NCBI GenBank assembly: GCA_023436885.1
Contig: JAEZHI010000007.1
Span: 178,213-242,212, forward strand
DNA: 64,000 nt
Direction of reading: 5' to 3'
Source of the DNA: Pseudomonadota bacterium
Lineage (GTDB): Bacteria; Pseudomonadota; Alphaproteobacteria; Rhizobiales; Pleomorphomonadaceae
Below the pieces are notes generated by a model. It made no database searches and was not told where the DNA came from. It saw only the letters and a list, made by a program, of their open reading frames with translations. Below are positions 8,529 through 16,618 of this stretch, one piece after another; position 1 is the stretch's first letter; each line of letters starts with the position of its first letter. Position numbers and translations under genes: made by a program.

Positions 8529-10385
8529 ATGCCCGCCTATCGTTCCCGCACCTCTACACACGGCCGCAACATGGCCGGCGCCCGCGGCCTGTGGCGCGCC
8601 ACAGGCGTCAAGGAAAGCGACTTCGGCAAGCCGATCATCGCCGTCGTCAACTCCTTCACACAGTTCGTGCCGGGTCATGTGCACCTCAAGGATCTCGGAC
8701 AACTGGTTGCCCGCGAGATCGAGAAGGCCGGCGGCCTCGCCAAGGAATTCAACACCATCGCCGTCGATGACGGTATCGCCATGGGCCACGACGGCATGCT
8801 CTATTCACTGCCATCGCGCGATCTGATCGCCGATAGCGTCGAGTACATGGTCAATGCCCATTGCGCTGACGCCATGGTCTGCATCTCGAACTGCGACAAG
8901 ATCACGCCCGGCATGCTGCTGGCGGCGATGCGTCTCAACATCCCTGCCGTGTTCGTTTCCGGCGGTCCGATGGAAGCCGGAAAGGTCTTGCTGTCGACGG
9001 GCGTTACCAAGTCCGTCGACCTGATCGACGCGATGGTCGCAGCTGCCGACGACAAGGTGTCGGATGCCGATGTCAAGTCCTACGAGCGGTCCGCCTGCCC
9101 GACCTGCGGTTCGTGCTCGGGCATGTTCACGGCCAACTCGATGAACTGCCTGACCGAAGCTCTCGGCCTCAGCCTGCCCGGCAACGGCTCGACGCTCGCG
9201 ACCCATGCCGACCGCAAGGCACTGTTCCTGAAGGCGGGTCAGCTGATCGTCGATCTCTGCAAGCGCTACTACGAGGGTAACGACGAAAGCGTTCTGCCGC
9301 GTTCGATCGCGTCCTTCGCGGCCTTCGAAAACGCCATGACGCTCGACATCTCGATGGGCGGCTCGACCAACACCGTGCTGCACCTCCTGGCCGCCGCCCA
9401 GGAGGCCGGCGTCGACTTCACCATGGCCGACATCGATCGTCTCAGCCGTCGTGTGCCCTGCCTTTCCAAGGTAGCGCCGGCCGTGGCCGACATCCACATG
9501 GAAGACGTTCATCGAGCCGGAGGCATTTTCGGTCTGCTCGGCGAGCTCGACCGCGCCGGCCTTCTCAATACCGACGTGCCGACCGTCCATACGCCGACCC
9601 TGAAGGCGGCGATCGCCGAGTGGGATATCGTTCAGTCCAACTCGGAGACCGTGCGCAAATTCTTCCTGGCCGCGCCGGGCGGCGTGCCGTCGCTTGAAGC
9701 TTTCAGTCAGGATCGTCGGTGGGACGAGCTCGACCTCGACCGCAAGAAGGGCGTCATCCGTTCGGTGGAGAACGCCTATTCCAAGGATGGTGGTCTCGCC
9801 GTGCTGTTCGGCAACATCGCGCTGGACGGCTGCATCGTGAAGACGGCCGGTGTCGATGAGTCGATCCTTGTCTTCGAGGGCGAAGTGAAGATCTACGAAA
9901 GCCAGGAAGGCGCCGTGAAGGGCATTCTCGGCGGCGAGGTTAAGGCCGGTGACGTGGTGGTGATCCGCTACGAAGGTCCCAAGGGCGGCCCGGGCATGCA
10001 GGAAATGCTCTACCCGACCAGCTATCTGAAGTCGAAGGGCCTAGGCAAGGCCTGCGCCCTCCTGACCGATGGACGCTTCTCAGGTGGTACCTCGGGCCTG
10101 TCGATCGGCCATGCCTCCCCGGAAGCGGCAGAAGGCGGCGCCATCGGACTCGTCGAAGCGGGCGACCGCATCCGCATCGACATTCCGAACCGCACCATCA
10201 ACCTTCTGATTTCGGACGAGACGCTGGCTGCCCGTCGTGCCGCCATGGAGGCCAAGGGCAAGGCAGCCTGGAAGCCGGTCGCGCCGCGCGCACGCAAGGT
10301 ATCGGCAGCATTGCGCGCCTATGCCGCCATGGCGACGTCGGCTGCCAAGGGTGCCGTGCGCGACGTGAGCCAGATCGAGCATTGA
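8529..10385 (+). CDS. ilvD: Dihydroxy-acid dehydratase
   Basis: The 618-residue product aligns by eye along its whole length with E. coli IlvD. It carries THGRNMAGARGLWRATG near the start, the Fe-S ligand segment CISNCDKITPGM, and the CPTCGSCSGMFTANSMN stretch. The enzyme converts dihydroxy-acids to 2-keto acids in isoleucine, valine and pantothenate synthesis in the cytosol. The second ATG (8529) gives the family start MPAYRS and has GATGGA upstream; the ATG at 8517 has no good site. No other ilv genes are adjacent, which is usual in Alphaproteobacteria. An intrinsic terminator follows. Confidence 0.97.
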   Translation: MPAYRSRTSTHGRNMAGARGLWRATGVKESDFGKPIIAVVNSFTQFVPGHVHLKDLGQLVAREIEKAGGLAKEFNTIAVDDGIAMGHDGMLYSLPSRDLIADSVEYMVNAHCADAMVCISNCDKITPGMLLAAMRLNIPAVFVSGGPMEAGKVLLSTGVTKSVDLIDAMVAAADDKVSDADVKSYERSACPTCGSCSGMFTANSMNCLTEALGLSLPGNGSTLATHADRKALFLKAGQLIVDLCKRYYEGNDESVLPRSIASFAAFENAMTLDISMGGSTNTVLHLLAAAQEAGVDFTMADIDRLSRRVPCLSKVAPAVADIHMEDVHRAGGIFGLLGELDRAGLLNTDVPTVHTPTLKAAIAEWDIVQSNSETVRKFFLAAPGGVPSLEAFSQDRRWDELDLDRKKGVIRSVENAYSKDGGLAVLFGNIALDGCIVKTAGVDESILVFEGEVKIYESQEGAVKGILGGEVKAGDVVVIRYEGPKGGPGMQEMLYPTSYLKSKGLGKACALLTDGRFSGGTSGLSIGHASPEAAEGGAIGLVEAGDRIRIDIPNRTINLLISDETLAARRAAMEAKGKAAWKPVAPRARKVSAALRAYAAMATSAAKGAVRDVSQIEH

Positions 10386-10392
10386 GACCTAT

Positions 10393-10420
10393 GGAGGGCG
10401 GCGCGTTCGCCCTCCTTTCC
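10393..10420 (+). terminator. Probable terminator after ilvD
   Basis: GGAGGGCG (10393-10400) pairs with CGCCCTCC (10408-10415), and TTT follows. The stem is strong but the T-run is short. Confidence 0.65.
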
Positions 10421-10562
10421 CACGCAAATGGTGGCTGGGGCTTTTTTTGCCTCGGAACGGATCGGCATCTCATTCGTTTTTCGGTTGAACGTTTGGCTTG
10501 TGCACGGGCCCGCAAGCCAATCGCCTGTTTGCGTGCGGCTGCAAGACTAATTGTTTCGATTC

Positions 10563-10580
10563 ATTCAAAGCGCTTTAAAT
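10563..10580. promoter_or_regulatory. LacI-type operator palindrome, distal copy (thuAB)
   Basis: ATTCAAAGCGCTTTAAAT is a near-perfect 18-base dyad centred on GCGC (10570-10573). AAAGCGCTTT with a central CpG is the classic LacI/GalR-family operator form. Its centre lies 99 bases upstream of a matching site overlapping the thuA promoter, so looping is possible. The regulator is not encoded in this window. Confidence 0.65.
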
Positions 10581-10649
10581 AAGCAAACCCGCCAGATATC
10601 AGTTTGATAACAGCGCGTTACAGCGCGTCTCCTCCGTTATCTCGTACCC

Positions 10650-10679
10650 TTGACAAGGCGCATTAAAAGCGCTTTGAAT
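10650..10679 (+). promoter_or_regulatory. Candidate thuA promoter with overlapping LacI-type operator
   Basis: TTGACA (10650-10655) and TTGAAT (10674-10679) are 18 bases apart. The dyad ATTAAAAGCGCTTTGAAT (10662-10679) fills most of the spacer and covers the -10, the usual arrangement for repression. The leader to the thuA ATG would be about 120 bases. Confidence 0.6.
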
Positions 10680-10805
10680 GATTTAGGGAGTTGATTTTTC
10701 GTTTCGTCCTGATGCTGCGAGATATGGCTGAGGGACTGGACCTTGCCGCGGAGTCGGCACAGCATAAGCCAGCCGCGCCGGACCGCTCATTTCGGGAGGA
10801 TTTCC

Positions 10806-11591
10806 ATGACCATCCGCGCTACCGTCTTCGGTGAAAACGTTCATGAGCAAACCAGCCAGGTCGTCCATGACCTTTACCCCAACGGCATGCATGCAACGAT
10901 CGCCGACGCCCTCAACGTCGATCCAACCATTGAAGCCAGTTGGGTCACCTTGCAGATGGAAGAGCACGGTCTGACCGTCGAGAAGCTCGCCGCTACCGAC
11001 GTGCTGGTCTGGTGGGGGCACGCGGCTCACGGAGACGTCAAGGATGAGATCGTCGAGCGCGTCGCCAAGCGCGTCTGGGAAGGCATGGGGCTCCTCGTTC
11101 TGCATTCCGGGCACTTTTCCAAGATCTTCAAGCGGCTGATGGGTACCCCCTGCGCCCTCAAGTGGCGCGAAGCGGGCGAACGCGAGCGTCTCTGGGTCAT
11201 CAACCGTAATCATCCGATCGCCGCCGGTTTGCCAGAGAAGATCGAGCTCGACATGGAGGAGATGTACGGCGAGCCCTTTTCGGTTCCGGAGCCGGATGAG
11301 ACCGTGTTCATCTCCTGGTTCCAGGGCGGCGAAGTGTTCCGCTCCGGCCTCTGTTACAAGCGCGGCGCCGGCAAGATCTTCTACTTCCGCCCCGGGCACG
11401 AGGCCTATCCCACCTATCACGACGAGAACGTGCTGACGGTGCTGCGCAACGCCGTGAAATGGGCTTACAACCCTGGCCCCGCCTGGACCGCGATCACCGA
11501 CGCCCCCAACGTGCCCGTCGACAAGGCGCTGGAGCCCATCAAGGAGCGCGGCCTGACCATTCACGCCAAGGGCGCGCCCGGCCTCCGCTGA
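10806..11591 (+). CDS. thuA: ThuA-family protein (trehalose/disaccharide utilisation)
   Basis: The 261-residue product matches ThuA of Rhizobiaceae: FGENVHEQTSQVV at the N-terminus, WWGHAAHGDV, LHSGHFSKIFKRLMGTPC and FRPGHEAYPTYHDENV. The ThuA fold is a class I glutamine-amidotransferase-like sandwich without the canonical catalytic triad. In Sinorhizobium, thuA and thuB are needed to catabolise trehalose and related disaccharides through 3-keto intermediates. ATG 10806 has GGGAGGA upstream. The gene is followed by a ThuB-like dehydrogenase, and its promoter carries two LacI-type operators. The thuEFGK transporter genes that accompany thuAB in Sinorhizobium are not here. Confidence 0.88.
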   Translation: MTIRATVFGENVHEQTSQVVHDLYPNGMHATIADALNVDPTIEASWVTLQMEEHGLTVEKLAATDVLVWWGHAAHGDVKDEIVERVAKRVWEGMGLLVLHSGHFSKIFKRLMGTPCALKWREAGERERLWVINRNHPIAAGLPEKIELDMEEMYGEPFSVPEPDETVFISWFQGGEVFRSGLCYKRGAGKIFYFRPGHEAYPTYHDENVLTVLRNAVKWAYNPGPAWTAITDAPNVPVDKALEPIKERGLTIHAKGAPGLR

Positions 11592-11608
11592 GCGCTCCTA
11601 ACCAAAGC

Positions 11609-11631
11609 GGCCGACGAAAGCTTCGTCGGCC
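11609..11631 (+). terminator. Hairpin between thuA and thuB
   Basis: GGCCGACGAA (11609-11618) and TTCGTCGGCC (11622-11631) form a perfect 10-bp stem with a 3-base loop. No strong T-run follows, so it may be an intra-operon attenuator or a 3'-end stabiliser for the thuA message rather than a full terminator. Confidence 0.5.
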
Positions 11632-11669
11632 GTCATTCTATATCAGCCCTCCTTACGGACCCTTCCAAC

Positions 11670-12722
11670 ATGCGCCTCATCATTGTCGGCACCGGCAGCA
11701 TGGCCCACCATCATGCCACGCATTTCGCTAAGATCCGCGGCGTCAAAATCGTCGGCTGTGTCGATGTGTTTCCCGAACGAGCCACCGCCTTCGCACAGGA
11801 GTTCAATATCCCCAGGACCTTCGCCACGGTGGAAGATGCCATCGTCTGGGGCAAGTTCGACTCGGCAGCCAACGTCACCACCGACCTCGCCCACTATCCA
11901 ACGACCATGGCGCTGATCACTGCCGGCAAGCACGTGCTTTGCGAAAAGCCGCTCGCCACCAATTATGCGCACGCCCTGGAGATGACCGAGGCCGCCGAGA
12001 AGGAAGGCGTCGTGGGCATGGTCAATCTCAGCTATCGCAACGTACCCGAGATCCACAAGATGCATGAGATGGTCACCTCGGGTGCGATCGGTGACGTCAA
12101 GCATGTAGAGGCCAGCTATCTGCAAAGCTGGCTTACCGGCACGCACTGGGGTGACTGGCGTACCGAAAGCCGTTGGCTCTGGCGGCTGTCGGAAAATCAT
12201 GGCTCCAAGGGCGTCATCGGCGACGTCGGCATTCACATCCTCGACTTCGCGTCCTTCGGCGCCGGGACCGACGTGACCAAGCTGTTCGGCCGTCTAAAGA
12301 CCTTCCACAAGGCGCCGGATGACAAGATCGGCGAGTACACGCTAGACGCCAACGACAGCTTTGCCGGGACGCTTGAATTCGCCAACGGCGCAATCGGCGT
12401 CATCCACGCCTCCCGCTTTGCCACAGGCTACGCCAACACGCTGCGGGTCCGCGTCTTCGGAGACAAGGGCGCCCTCGAGATTCAAAACGGCTCCGACGGC
12501 ACCTGGCTTCGTGTATGCAAGGGCCCCAAAGACATCAACAGCCAGACCTGGCGCCCTGTCACAGCCAAGCCGGTGCCCATGAACTACAAGCGCTTCTTCG
12601 ACGCGGTGAAGGCCCGCAAGACCATGGAGCCGAGTTTCCGACGGGCGGCCGGACTGCAGCGCATTCTCGACGCCTCTTTCGAGACGGAGAGACTCCGGAC
12701 AGAGCTGGCCGTGGCTGGCTGA
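11670..12722 (+). CDS. thuB: Gfo/Idh/MocA-family oxidoreductase (ThuB-like)
   Basis: The 350-residue product has an N-terminal Rossmann fold (VGTGSMAHHHATHF, about 6-19), the catalytic CEKPLAT at 91-97, and the substrate-domain motif GDVGIHILD at 184-192. The family uses NAD(P) to oxidise or reduce sugars and cyclitols. Being just downstream of thuA, it is most likely ThuB, which with ThuA oxidises disaccharides to 3-keto forms. That assignment rests on context plus family and is less firm than the family itself. No good ribosome binding site is visible before ATG 11670. The thuA-thuB spacing is 78 bases with a hairpin between. Confidence 0.8.
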   Translation: MRLIIVGTGSMAHHHATHFAKIRGVKIVGCVDVFPERATAFAQEFNIPRTFATVEDAIVWGKFDSAANVTTDLAHYPTTMALITAGKHVLCEKPLATNYAHALEMTEAAEKEGVVGMVNLSYRNVPEIHKMHEMVTSGAIGDVKHVEASYLQSWLTGTHWGDWRTESRWLWRLSENHGSKGVIGDVGIHILDFASFGAGTDVTKLFGRLKTFHKAPDDKIGEYTLDANDSFAGTLEFANGAIGVIHASRFATGYANTLRVRVFGDKGALEIQNGSDGTWLRVCKGPKDINSQTWRPVTAKPVPMNYKRFFDAVKARKTMEPSFRRAAGLQRILDASFETERLRTELAVAG

Positions 12723-12866
12723 GACATTCCAATTTCAACAAGCCGTCGGACACCGTACCGGCGGCCCGTTGAAATCCGAGCAAGCCCCGACCGCTGCAGA
12801 TATTTATCCGACTAATTTCCGTGGTGCGAAGCGGCGTTTTGGGAACGCGCTACGGCGCTGGGCAGC

Positions 12867-12895
12867 AAAAAACCGGCGACCTTCCGGCCGCCGGC
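12867..12895 (-). terminator. Intrinsic terminator after pta
   Basis: Read on the minus strand, a 6-bp GC stem (12889-12894 with 12873-12878) is followed by six T (complement of 12867-12872). It ends the ackA-pta transcript. Confidence 0.75.
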
Positions 12896-12923
12896 TCGTT
12901 TGTTCAGCTCTTCGCTGTCGCCC

Positions 12924-15041
12924 TCACTCAGCTGCAGCAGCCTGCGCCGGGCGCTCGCTCTGGCTGACCTGAATGGCCGTCAGGGCTATGGTATAGACGA
13001 TGTCATCAACCAGCGCGCCACGCGACAGGTCGTTCACCGGCTTGCGCAGTCCCTGCAGCATCGGGCCGACCGACACGACATTGGCGGAGCGCTGTACCGC
13101 CTTGTAGGTGGTGTTGCCGGTATTGAGATCCGGGAAGATGAAGACGTTGGCGTGACCGGCCACGGGCGAACCCGGAGCCTTCTGCTTGCCGACGCTTTCG
13201 ACCGAGGCGGCATCGTACTGGATCGGGCCGTCGACCAGAAGGTCGGGGCGACGCTCCATAACCTTTAGAGTGGCGGCGCGCACCTTGTCGACGTCACTGC
13301 CCGTGCCGGAGGTGCCGGTGGAGTAGGAAATCATGGCAACGCGCGGGTCGATACCGAAAGAGCGGGCACTGTCGGCCGACTGGCAGGCGATCTCGGCGAG
13401 TTCATCCGCCGATGGATCAGGGTTGATGGCGCAGTCGCCGTATACCAGCACCTGATCAGGCATCAGCATGAAGAACACGCTGGAGACGATCGAGTTGCCC
13501 GGAGCGGTCTTGATCAGTTGCAGCGCCGGGCGCACCGTCGAAGCGGTGGTATGGACAGCGCCGGAGACCAAGCCGTCCACATGCCCCATGGCGAGCATCA
13601 TGGTAGCGAGCACCACGTTGTCCTCAAGCTGAGCCTCCGCTTGCGGCGGGGTGAGGCCCTTCGACTTGCGGAGCTCAACCATCGGCGCAACGTAGTTGGC
13701 GCGCACCTTGGCCGGATCAAGGATCTCAAGCTCCGGCGGCAGTTCGACGCCGTGCATCGCGGCAACATCCTTGATCGCCTTGGGATCGCCGATCAGGACA
13801 CAGCGAGCAATGCCCTTCTGCGTGCAGATGACAGCGGCCTTGATCGTGCGCGGCTCATCGCCCTCCGGCAACACGATGCGGCGATTGGCGGCACGTGCTT
13901 CCTGGATCATGCGATGACGGAACATCGGCGGCGTCATCAGGCCGCTGTTGATACGCGCGGTCGCGGGAGCGAGGGGGGCAAGATTGATATGGTCGGCCAC
14001 ATGCTCGAGCAGCTTTTCCATACGCTCGGCGTCCTCGTGGCGGACACGACGGTCCATCGAATTGAGGCGGACAGCGACGTCATAGGTCTGAAGCTCCGTG
14101 GTCAGCACCGGCAGGTCGCCAAAGCGCGGCGCCAGGAACTCGGAGATGGACGGCGCCATGGGCTCGTCGCAGGTCAAGAGCAGGCCGGCGATCGGCAGAC
14201 CGGAAGAGCGGGCCAGAGTCGTGGTGATGATTATGTCGGAGCGATCGCCGGGTGTGACCACCAGCGTGCCGGCCTTCAGCGCCTTGACCACCTTGTCCGG
14301 ACCACGAGCACCGATGACGATCTCGCCAACACGGGCCTTCTTGATGTCGCCAGGTCGCAGAATGCCGAAACCGAGATCGGAAGCAACGTCGACGAGGCGT
14401 GGGGCATTCAGAGCTGGCTCATCAGACGTCACGGCCAGCACCGGCACGCCGATGTTGGCAGCCTCAAGCGCCTTGGCGAATTCATCCGCCTTGATGTCAC
14501 CGCCGCGAGCCCGCCCCACAATCAGGCCAGCGAAGGGACGGCCCTCGGTGAGGAAGCGATGATGAGCGTCGGCAAGATCGCCGACAATCGACTTCACGGT
14601 GGCATTGAGGCCGGGCACCACCGGGATGATCTCTGCGGACAGAGAGCGACCCATGGCGATGTCGAGATCGATGGTCAGCGGATGCGTCGTTGAGGGCAGA
14701 AGACCTTCGACGATGACGATTGAGCTTTGGCCTCGGGCTTCCTCGACCAGCGCGACGATCTCTTCCAGCAGCGTGAAGAGGTTGCCGGTGCGGATCATCT
14801 CCTCGGCACGCTCGGCCGGGATCGGGTCGGGCGTCTTGAGGCCGAGCAGCGTCCGTGCGAAGTGCACGGAACGGTCGAGCCCATCGGGATAAGCCTCGGG
14901 ATCGGCCACAGGCTTGGCAAAGCCCACGTCATAGCCTTCACGCTGGAAGGCGCGGACGAGGCCCAGTGCGACGGACGAGATGCCCTGCTGGCTGGAGGTC
15001 GGCGCCAGGAAGAACGTGCGGTAGGAAGATTTCGGAGTCAT
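12924..15041 (-). CDS. pta: Phosphate acetyltransferase, long form
   Basis: The 705-residue protein is the three-part Pta of E. coli type. It has an N-terminal P-loop-like domain (FFLAPTSSQQGISSVALG), a central DRTGG domain, and a C-terminal PTA_PTB catalytic domain of about 320 residues (YGDCAINPDPSADELAEIA). It converts acetyl-CoA and phosphate to acetyl phosphate. ATG 15041 is preferred because AAAGGG lies about nine bases upstream; ATG 15050 directly abuts that site. The stop of ackA is 19 bases upstream on the same strand, so ackA and pta form an acetate-overflow operon with ackA first. Confidence 0.95.
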   Translation of the reverse strand: MTPKSSYRTFFLAPTSSQQGISSVALGLVRAFQREGYDVGFAKPVADPEAYPDGLDRSVHFARTLLGLKTPDPIPAERAEEMIRTGNLFTLLEEIVALVEEARGQSSIVIVEGLLPSTTHPLTIDLDIAMGRSLSAEIIPVVPGLNATVKSIVGDLADAHHRFLTEGRPFAGLIVGRARGGDIKADEFAKALEAANIGVPVLAVTSDEPALNAPRLVDVASDLGFGILRPGDIKKARVGEIVIGARGPDKVVKALKAGTLVVTPGDRSDIIITTTLARSSGLPIAGLLLTCDEPMAPSISEFLAPRFGDLPVLTTELQTYDVAVRLNSMDRRVRHEDAERMEKLLEHVADHINLAPLAPATARINSGLMTPPMFRHRMIQEARAANRRIVLPEGDEPRTIKAAVICTQKGIARCVLIGDPKAIKDVAAMHGVELPPELEILDPAKVRANYVAPMVELRKSKGLTPPQAEAQLEDNVVLATMMLAMGHVDGLVSGAVHTTASTVRPALQLIKTAPGNSIVSSVFFMLMPDQVLVYGDCAINPDPSADELAEIACQSADSARSFGIDPRVAMISYSTGTSGTGSDVDKVRAATLKVMERRPDLLVDGPIQYDAASVESVGKQKAPGSPVAGHANVFIFPDLNTGNTTYKAVQRSANVVSVGPMLQGLRKPVNDLSRGALVDDIVYTIALTAIQVSQSERPAQAAAAE

Positions 15042-15060
15042 AACCTTCATCCCTTTCGCA

Positions 15061-16272
15061 TCAAGCTTTGGCAGGCAGGAGACCGGCGAGGCGGGCCGTA
15101 TCCTCGGCGATCACGCGCTCTTCGTCAGTCGGCACGACAATAGCCACCGGCTTCTTCGACTTGGAGACGATACCGCTCTTGCCACCGAAGATCTTTGCGT
15201 TGGCTTCTTCATCGAGATCGAGACCGAGGGCCGACAGGCGCTTCAGCGTCTTGGCCCGGATATAGGCGGAGTTTTCGCCGATACCGCCAGTGAAGGCGAC
15301 AGCGTCGAGGCGCGGCAGAGCGGCTGTCAGGGCGCCAATGTAGCGGCAGAGACGGAAGACAAAGACGTCGAGCGTCTCTTCGGCCTGATGGTTGCCCGCC
15401 TGAGCCGCCTCGGTCAGCGTGCGGCAGTCGTTGGACAGCTCGGACAGACCGAGCAGACCGCTCTCGCGGTTGGCCATCTTCTCAAGGCCATCGACATCGA
15501 GGCCGGTCTTCTTGGCGATATAGGCGAGCGCGCCGTAATCCACGTCACCAGTACGCGTGCCCATCACCAGACCTTCGAGCGGGGTGAGACCCATCGAGGT
15601 GTCGACGCACTTGCCGTTCAGGACGGCAGTGGCCGACGAGCCATTGCCGAGATGGCAGACCACGACGCCGCTGTCGTTGGGATCGAGACCGAGCAGACGG
15701 ATGGTTTCGCCCGAGACATAACGGTGCGAAGTGCCATGGGCTCCGTAACGACGAACGCCGAGGTCACGGTAGTACTTGCGCGGCAGAGCGTAGAGGAAAG
15801 CCTCCGGCTTCATCGTCTGATGGAACGCCGTATCGAACACAGCCACCTGCTTGAGAGCCGGGAAGGCATGAACGGCAGCACGCATGCCAATGGCATGGGC
15901 AGGGTTATGCAGCGGAGCAAACGGGCAGGTGCCGATCTCTTCGATCATGGCGTCGTCCGTGACGATGCAGCTCTCGGTGAACTGCTCACCGCCGTTGACG
16001 ACGCGGTGACCAACAGCCGCAACACGCTCGAACCAGCCATGCTCCTTCAGGAATGCCATCAACGCATCGACGGCGCCCTGGTGGTTGGTGGGCGTCAGCG
16101 CGTTCTTGTTCTTGGTGCCGTCGACGTCAAAGCGGATCGTGGCATCGCCCTGGCCGAGGCGCTCGGCGAGACCGGAGGCCAGCGGCTGGCGTTCGCCGAC
16201 CGGGTAGATGGCGAACTTCAGCGACGAAGAGCCGCTGTTGATGACCAGGATCAGGGGGGAGGATGTCGACAT
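15061..16272 (-). CDS. ackA: Acetate kinase
   Basis: The 403-residue product shows the acetate kinase ASKHA fold, with VINSGSSSLKF at the N-terminus, HRVVNGGEQFTES, DTAFHQTM, RYGAHGTSHRYV and FTGGIGENSAYIR. It interconverts acetyl phosphate plus ADP with acetate plus ATP. ATG 16272 gives the family start; an in-frame ATG at 16338 would add a non-conserved extension. The gene leads an operon with pta. A good promoter lies about 190 bases upstream, so the transcript has a leader of about 180 bases with no visible function. Confidence 0.96.
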   Translation of the reverse strand: MSTSSPLILVINSGSSSLKFAIYPVGERQPLASGLAERLGQGDATIRFDVDGTKNKNALTPTNHQGAVDALMAFLKEHGWFERVAAVGHRVVNGGEQFTESCIVTDDAMIEEIGTCPFAPLHNPAHAIGMRAAVHAFPALKQVAVFDTAFHQTMKPEAFLYALPRKYYRDLGVRRYGAHGTSHRYVSGETIRLLGLDPNDSGVVVCHLGNGSSATAVLNGKCVDTSMGLTPLEGLVMGTRTGDVDYGALAYIAKKTGLDVDGLEKMANRESGLLGLSELSNDCRTLTEAAQAGNHQAEETLDVFVFRLCRYIGALTAALPRLDAVAFTGGIGENSAYIRAKTLKRLSALGLDLDEEANAKIFGGKSGIVSKSKKPVAIVVPTDEERVIAEDTARLAGLLPAKA

Positions 16273-16460
16273 CGGCGATACTCTATCGATTCTCGTTGCA
16301 TTGACCGAGGATACGGCGAGCGGCAGCGCCCCCGTCATACCTAATCTCGTGGATTTGCGGCGAATATCCGAGATCGGTTTGATTTGGTATGCGGCCCACC
16401 CCGTACCGAAATCGGCGTCACGGACATCAAGAAAACCCAGCTGACGATAGCGCAGACCGA

Positions 16461-16489
16461 TTTATATTTTCTTTTCATGACTTTAACAA
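16461..16489 (-). promoter_or_regulatory. Candidate promoter of ackA-pta
   Basis: On the minus strand TTGTTA (16489-16484) and TATAAA (16466-16461) are spaced by exactly 17 bases in an AT-rich stretch that stands out from its GC-rich surroundings. It lies within the 346-base gap (16273-16618) between the aminopeptidase and ackA genes, where I see no coding sequence. Confidence 0.6.
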
Positions 16490-16618
16490 AAACTGACGCC
16501 CGCGTTTCCAGCATGCCTTCACCAAGAGCAATGCGCACGACGCAGACGAGCCGCTCGGCAGCGGCATAAGTACGCGCCGCCGAACAGCTTTTTCATCTTG
16601 TCTGACTTGAGCTGGTGC

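Noticed and set aside
13518..14693. Long open frame antisense to pta
   Set aside because: The opposite strand encodes complete Pta with conserved motifs; the antisense frame has no family pattern and arises from GC-rich codon use.
15388..16344. Long open frame antisense to ackA
   Set aside because: Acetate kinase motifs are on the other strand; the frame is a shadow.
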